Assembly: GCA_016295375.1 (NCBI GenBank)
Contig: JAEDLI010000097.1
Location: 1-9,137, forward strand
Length of the DNA: 9,137 nucleotides
Source of the DNA: Fibrobacter sp.
GTDB taxonomy: Bacteria > Fibrobacterota > Fibrobacteria > Fibrobacterales > Fibrobacteraceae
Direction of reading: 5' to 3'
The position numbers were made by a program, and so were the translations under genes. How positions within the stretch are numbered: position 1 is the stretch's first letter; each line of letters starts with the position of its first letter. Below, one piece after another: positions 6,420 to 9,137 of this stretch. A model generated the notes under the pieces. It worked only from the letters and a program-made list of their open reading frames with translations, was not told where the DNA came from and ran no database searches.

Positions 6420-7691
6420 TTACTCTTGCAGGCGATAAATCTTTACAGCCTTGATGTAGAAGGTCCTTTCTTCACCGCCAAGGTTCAGTTCAAAGCGGGC
6501 GAAGGGGGTGCTCTCCTTCGGGACAAATTCGATTTCTACAGACTTGCCCGAAGTTCCCACGTCTACATGTTTCTGGAAGCCGATGGTCTCGTAATCATCG
6601 TAGGCACCAATTCTGGCGGTAATTTGCCCTTCTACATCGGACCAGATGGTAAACACGCACTTGTACTTTTTGCCGGCAAGGAGAGCCACATTTTCTTGAA
6701 GGAACTGGACACTGTAAGAATACTTGCCACCTTCAGTCACCTGGATTTTTGCAATCTGTTCGCCATTACCTTCTTTTTCTACAGAGGCAACGGATTTTCC
6801 GTTGAACTGATCAAAGACAATCCAACCATAAAAATCCTTGGAAAAATCCCCATTCGTAATGGTATTATCACTCAAGGAACCAATTATTCCTTCCCAGATG
6901 TCCAGGACATAATCCTCAGAAGCATTACCATCGACAGTGGTGAATCCATATCGAAGTGGTCTGAAGCTGGAAATGAACTGTTGGTTCAGCTTCACCCATA
7001 TTGAAGCATTGCGTGTCTCGTCAAGATAAACAACACCATCTTCAGCAACCTCGACCGTAGAGAAATCTATTCCATCTACAAAATAGCGAGGATAGAATAC
7101 TACAGACAAATTTGCAACACTGTCCGAAACCTTTTCTATCTGAGTATGGTGATACCGTAGTTCAAACTGTTTGAACCAAGAGAGGGAATACTGGACGGGA
7201 ACATAGTTGCCGTTTATCAACAACCTTCCACGGATGTCGGACATTCCTTTGGCCGGCCTAAAGGAAACGCCCATCTCTTTCAAGTAACCCTTGTCTTCCA
7301 ATTGTATATTCTTGAAAGGCTCAGCCACCTGGTCGGCGTCAGTAAAGGAAACCTTCAGGGAAGAATCCGCAAGATCTTCACCGGGCCAAAGTTGCACGCC
7401 CTTTGCCACATCGATGTCCACCTCCACATAGTAACTGGAGTAAGAGCGGACCTCAAAGAAATCCAAGGCGAAGGAATCCAGCAGCAGAGGTTCATCCTTT
7501 GCTGCAGCCTTAGCAAGAGAATTAGAGGAAATTTCGGAATAATCAACAGAGAAATCCGCCGTAAAGGCCAAAGACGGGTTCCCGATTTCGATACCCGCCA
7601 CGGACTTATCATCACTTGAACAAGCCATAAAAGCCATGGCGACACCCACCATAGCCATCAAAACCCCAAATTTAAACCCCGCAAAGCGCAT
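6420..7691 (-). CDS. Lipoprotein with C-terminal carbohydrate-binding-like (CBM4/9-type) domain
   Basis: The 423-residue product has an N-terminal signal with lipobox FMAC (Cys24) followed by SSDD. Acidic residues after the Cys are common in exported lipoproteins. The stretch AGIEIGNPSLAFTADFSVDY comes next, then a beta-rich region of no known family (about 45-270). The C-terminal part, about 277-421, starts with ITNGDFSKDFYGWIVF and contains aromatic and polar beta strands. This is the pattern of CBM4/9-type carbohydrate-binding modules, in which NGDF-x-W-start sequences are typical; I recognise the resemblance and have not verified it. A role in surface binding to plant polysaccharide is inference. 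The ATG at 7691 shares its A with the TAA stop of the TIGR02147 gene, and GAGGA lies inside that gene, so translation is coupled. Transcription ends at the 6334-6366 hairpin. Confidence 0.82.
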   Translation of the reverse strand: MRFAGFKFGVLMAMVGVAMAFMACSSDDKSVAGIEIGNPSLAFTADFSVDYSEISSNSLAKAAAKDEPLLLDSFALDFFEVRSYSSYYVEVDIDVAKGVQLWPGEDLADSSLKVSFTDADQVAEPFKNIQLEDKGYLKEMGVSFRPAKGMSDIRGRLLINGNYVPVQYSLSWFKQFELRYHHTQIEKVSDSVANLSVVFYPRYFVDGIDFSTVEVAEDGVVYLDETRNASIWVKLNQQFISSFRPLRYGFTTVDGNASEDYVLDIWEGIIGSLSDNTITNGDFSKDFYGWIVFDQFNGKSVASVEKEGNGEQIAKIQVTEGGKYSYSVQFLQENVALLAGKKYKCVFTIWSDVEGQITARIGAYDDYETIGFQKHVDVGTSGKSVEIEFVPKESTPFARFELNLGGEERTFYIKAVKIYRLQE

Positions 7692-8539
7692 TACATTCCT
7701 CGTGTTAGGGGGAACAGCTGGATATTAACCTGAACCACGTCATCGCCTTCTCCAGCACCGGCAGAAAAATCTAGTAGTTCTTTGCGCATTAGTTGGATCT
7801 GTTTTTTCAAATTGGGGAAATCTTTGCGCCTTATGCTGAAAGTGAGGGCAGAAAAGTCCCTATCCTGGCTTGCCAGTTCGGACAACTTATCCTTGGACAG
7901 GGAAAGCATCTGCTGGTGGTACTGCTTTACCATCAGGTCCTGAACCTCGTCGTCGGTAGTAATCATAGGGTCCCGTTGGCGGAATCCGTTGGCGGTCTTG
8001 ACCAGAAGTCCCAGTTCAAGAAGAAGGCTGAAGGATTCCTGCACCTGGGCGGGGGTCACCTTGCCATCAAGACGCTTGGAAACCCAGTCGGGAATAGGTC
8101 TGAAGCCCTTCAGGGAAACCATTTCCAAAATGACGGAATGGTGCCATTCCCTAAAGATACGGAGCTGGGCCTGGTCCATCTTGTGGAGCTTGGAATGGGG
8201 GCTTGCCTTGACCAGCTGCTCGTAATAGACCTTCTTTTCTTCGTCGTCGGTGGCCTGGTTAAAGAACACCAGGTTCTCGAAGTAAGTGGCACGCTGTTTA
8301 ATAAGCCCAAGACCGTGGATAAGCTTAGTGACGGTGCTCTTAGTAATATTACGCTTGCCGTCGATAGTCAATTTCAGGTGGGCGTGACTGGAAAGTCCCG
8401 CTTTTTCGGCAAAAAAACGCAAACTGAAGGCCGGCTGGGTCTTCTTCTTGTATTCGTAGTAGTCCCGAAGATACACGCGAAAATTCGTGTATTGCAGCAC
8501 ATCGGGCTCTGTCAATTTTACACTTTCTCCATTTTCCAT
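7691..8539 (-). CDS. TIGR02147/DUF4423 family protein, probable DNA-binding regulator
   Basis: The 282-residue product matches the TIGR02147 family, which is strongly expanded in Fibrobacter succinogenes and often encoded next to lipoprotein genes. An N-terminal YTNFRVYLRDYYEYKK block (17-32) leads into a helix-turn-helix-like segment, FSLRFFAEKAGLSS (38-51), with a following helix near 65-77 (ITKSTVTKLIHGL). A DUF4423-type region spans about 100-280, with FREWHHSVILEMV (129-141) and a C-terminal VVQVNIQLFPLT (268-279). No signal peptide or membrane segment is seen, so it is probably cytoplasmic. The function of the family is not established; transcriptional control of the neighbouring lipoprotein is a reasonable inference. 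The ATG at 8539 has only a weak AGGG 2 bases away. An in-frame TTG eight codons later, preceded by GGAG, is an alternative start. Last base of the TAA stop is the first base of the lipoprotein ATG. Confidence 0.87.
   Translation of the reverse strand: MENGESVKLTEPDVLQYTNFRVYLRDYYEYKKKTQPAFSLRFFAEKAGLSSHAHLKLTIDGKRNITKSTVTKLIHGLGLIKQRATYFENLVFFNQATDDEEKKVYYEQLVKASPHSKLHKMDQAQLRIFREWHHSVILEMVSLKGFRPIPDWVSKRLDGKVTPAQVQESFSLLLELGLLVKTANGFRQRDPMITTDDEVQDLMVKQYHQQMLSLSKDKLSELASQDRDFSALTFSIRRKDFPNLKKQIQLMRKELLDFSAGAGEGDDVVQVNIQLFPLTRGM
7697..7701 (-). promoter_or_regulatory. Ribosome binding site inside the TIGR02147 gene, for the lipoprotein
   Basis: GAGGA at 7701-7697, five bases before the lipoprotein ATG at 7691 and within the last codons of the upstream gene. 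It shows that the TAATG overlap is a true coupled start. Confidence 0.8.
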
Positions 8540-8612
8540 ACCCTAAAAATAGAAGTCTAGGAGGGGCAAAGGCACTATCCGATGGTTAATTATCGTTTAC
8601 CTAAGTAACCAG

Positions 8613-8647
8613 ATTAGGAATTAGAGACTAGGATCTAGGGGCTAGTT
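8613..8647 (-). repeat. Degenerate 7-base tandem array starting at the GNAT stop codon
   Basis: Five contiguous heptads read on the minus strand from 8647 to 8613. Positions 4-5 are TA in 5 of 5, position 3 is C in 5 of 5, and position 6 is G in 3 and A in 2. Consensus is NNCTARN. The TAG stop of the GNAT gene (8644-8642) occupies positions 4-6 of the first heptad, the same place as in the array after comF. A sixth unit (8612-8606) does not fit. No hairpin terminator follows the GNAT gene. Confidence 0.6.
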
Positions 8648-9137
8648 ATCACAAGCAAGTTTCGACAGGCGAAGATGGTCGTGGAATTTTCCACGCAGGC
8701 ATTCAAAGTCACGGGAGACGCCTTCTTCCTTGAAACCGCAGCGGCGAGCGACCCCGATACTGGCGTAATTCTGGACCGCAGCCGTGATTTCTAGGCGGTT
8801 CAGCCCCAGGGCATCAAAGCAGAACTTGCACAAGAGGTTCAGGGATTCCGTCGCGAGGCCGCGACCTGTAAAGTTCTGCCCAAGCCAGTAGCTGACAGTG
8901 GCCGAGCGGTGCTCTGGATGAACCCAGCCGATAAAGATGCAGCCCGCAAGACTATCCCCGCCGGCGGTTTTCTCAAAAACGCCCCAGCAGGCACCGTTAC
9001 CCATCTGGGCCTGCATCTCCCAGGTTTCCAGACGGTCCATAACGTCTTCGAGGGAATTGCAATCAGGAGGCCAGGGCAGGAACCGCGAGAGATGCTCGCG
9101 GGAAGCATCAATCAGGCGGTAAAGTCCTGCCGCATCA
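8642..9137 (-). CDS. GNAT-family N-acetyltransferase (RimJ/RimL type), N-terminus outside the window
   Basis: The frame stays open to the right edge, so the gene is partial; 164 residues are visible (9136-8642) and the start codon lies beyond 9137. An ATG at 9040 is internal (EDVMDRLE) and is not the likely start. The upstream residues, LYRLIDASREHLSRFLPWP, are the classic N-terminal part of RimJ/RimL-like acetyltransferases. The acetyl-CoA-binding motif A is at YWLGQNFTGRGLATES (visible residues 83-98), followed by LNRLEITAAVQNYASIGVARRCGFKEEGV, the motif B region of this family. These enzymes transfer acetyl groups from acetyl-CoA to N-terminal amines of proteins, often a ribosomal protein; which one here is not deducible. 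Cytoplasmic. The TAG stop opens a heptad repeat array. The distance to the TIGR02147 start (102 bases) and absent hairpin leave open whether the two are co-transcribed. Confidence 0.9.
   Translation of the reverse strand, partial: DAAGLYRLIDASREHLSRFLPWPPDCNSLEDVMDRLETWEMQAQMGNGACWGVFEKTAGGDSLAGCIFIGWVHPEHRSATVSYWLGQNFTGRGLATESLNLLCKFCFDALGLNRLEITAAVQNYASIGVARRCGFKEEGVSRDFECLRGKFHDHLRLSKLACDN

Noticed and set aside
1..9137. Search by eye for CRISPR arrays, insertion-sequence ends, att sites beside the tRNA genes, and phage or defence genes.
   Set aside because: No spaced identical repeats, transposase or integrase signatures were found. The tRNA 3' ends are not repeated elsewhere in the window, so no island insertion is supported.

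Overview
The window most resembles a chromosomal segment of a Fibrobacter-type bacterium (phylum Fibrobacterota). The strongest pointer is the gene at 7691-8539, which reads as a TIGR02147/DUF4423 protein, a family expanded in Fibrobacter succinogenes. Supporting signs are two large secreted lipoproteins (one CotH-type, one with a carbohydrate-binding-like C-terminus), an outer-membrane barrel protein, and Gram-negative lipoboxes and signal peptides. Assignment is from recognition of sequence motifs, not from a database search. No phage, insertion sequence, CRISPR array or integrase is visible, and no gene-free stretch exceeds 300 bases.

Layout. All protein genes are on the minus strand; the two tRNA genes are on the plus strand. 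Reading along the plus strand: a small lipoprotein (45-527); a rho-independent terminator (616-648); a CotH-type surface lipoprotein with lamin-tail, chitobiase-C-like and C-terminal repeat domains (669-3128); tRNA-Phe(GAA) with its own promoter and terminator (3200-3353); a GAF/HD-GYP c-di-GMP phosphodiesterase (3383-4495); tRNA-Ser(UGA) with its own promoter and terminator (4518-4673); a beta-barrel protein with a clear promoter and a perfect Shine-Dalgarno (4754-5536); a ComF-type phosphoribosyltransferase (5614-6321); a terminator (6334-6366); a lipoprotein with a CBM-like C-terminus (6420-7691), whose start codon overlaps the stop of the TIGR02147 gene (7691-8539); and a GNAT acetyltransferase that runs off the right edge (8642-9137).

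How genes work together. The TIGR02147 gene and the lipoprotein form an evident translationally coupled pair (TAATG overlap, Shine-Dalgarno inside the upstream gene), ending at a strong terminator. The tRNA genes are self-contained units, each TTGACA-17-TATTYT promoter, short leader, tRNA, hairpin terminator. These terminators also sit where convergent minus-strand genes end, so they may serve both directions. The other genes look like single units with unrelated housekeeping, signalling and envelope roles.

The least-explained signal is a pair of degenerate heptanucleotide arrays (5578-5619 and 8613-8647). Each begins exactly at the TAG stop codon of a minus-strand gene (comF and the GNAT gene), has the stop codon in the same place within the 7-base unit, and follows a gene with no recognisable hairpin terminator.
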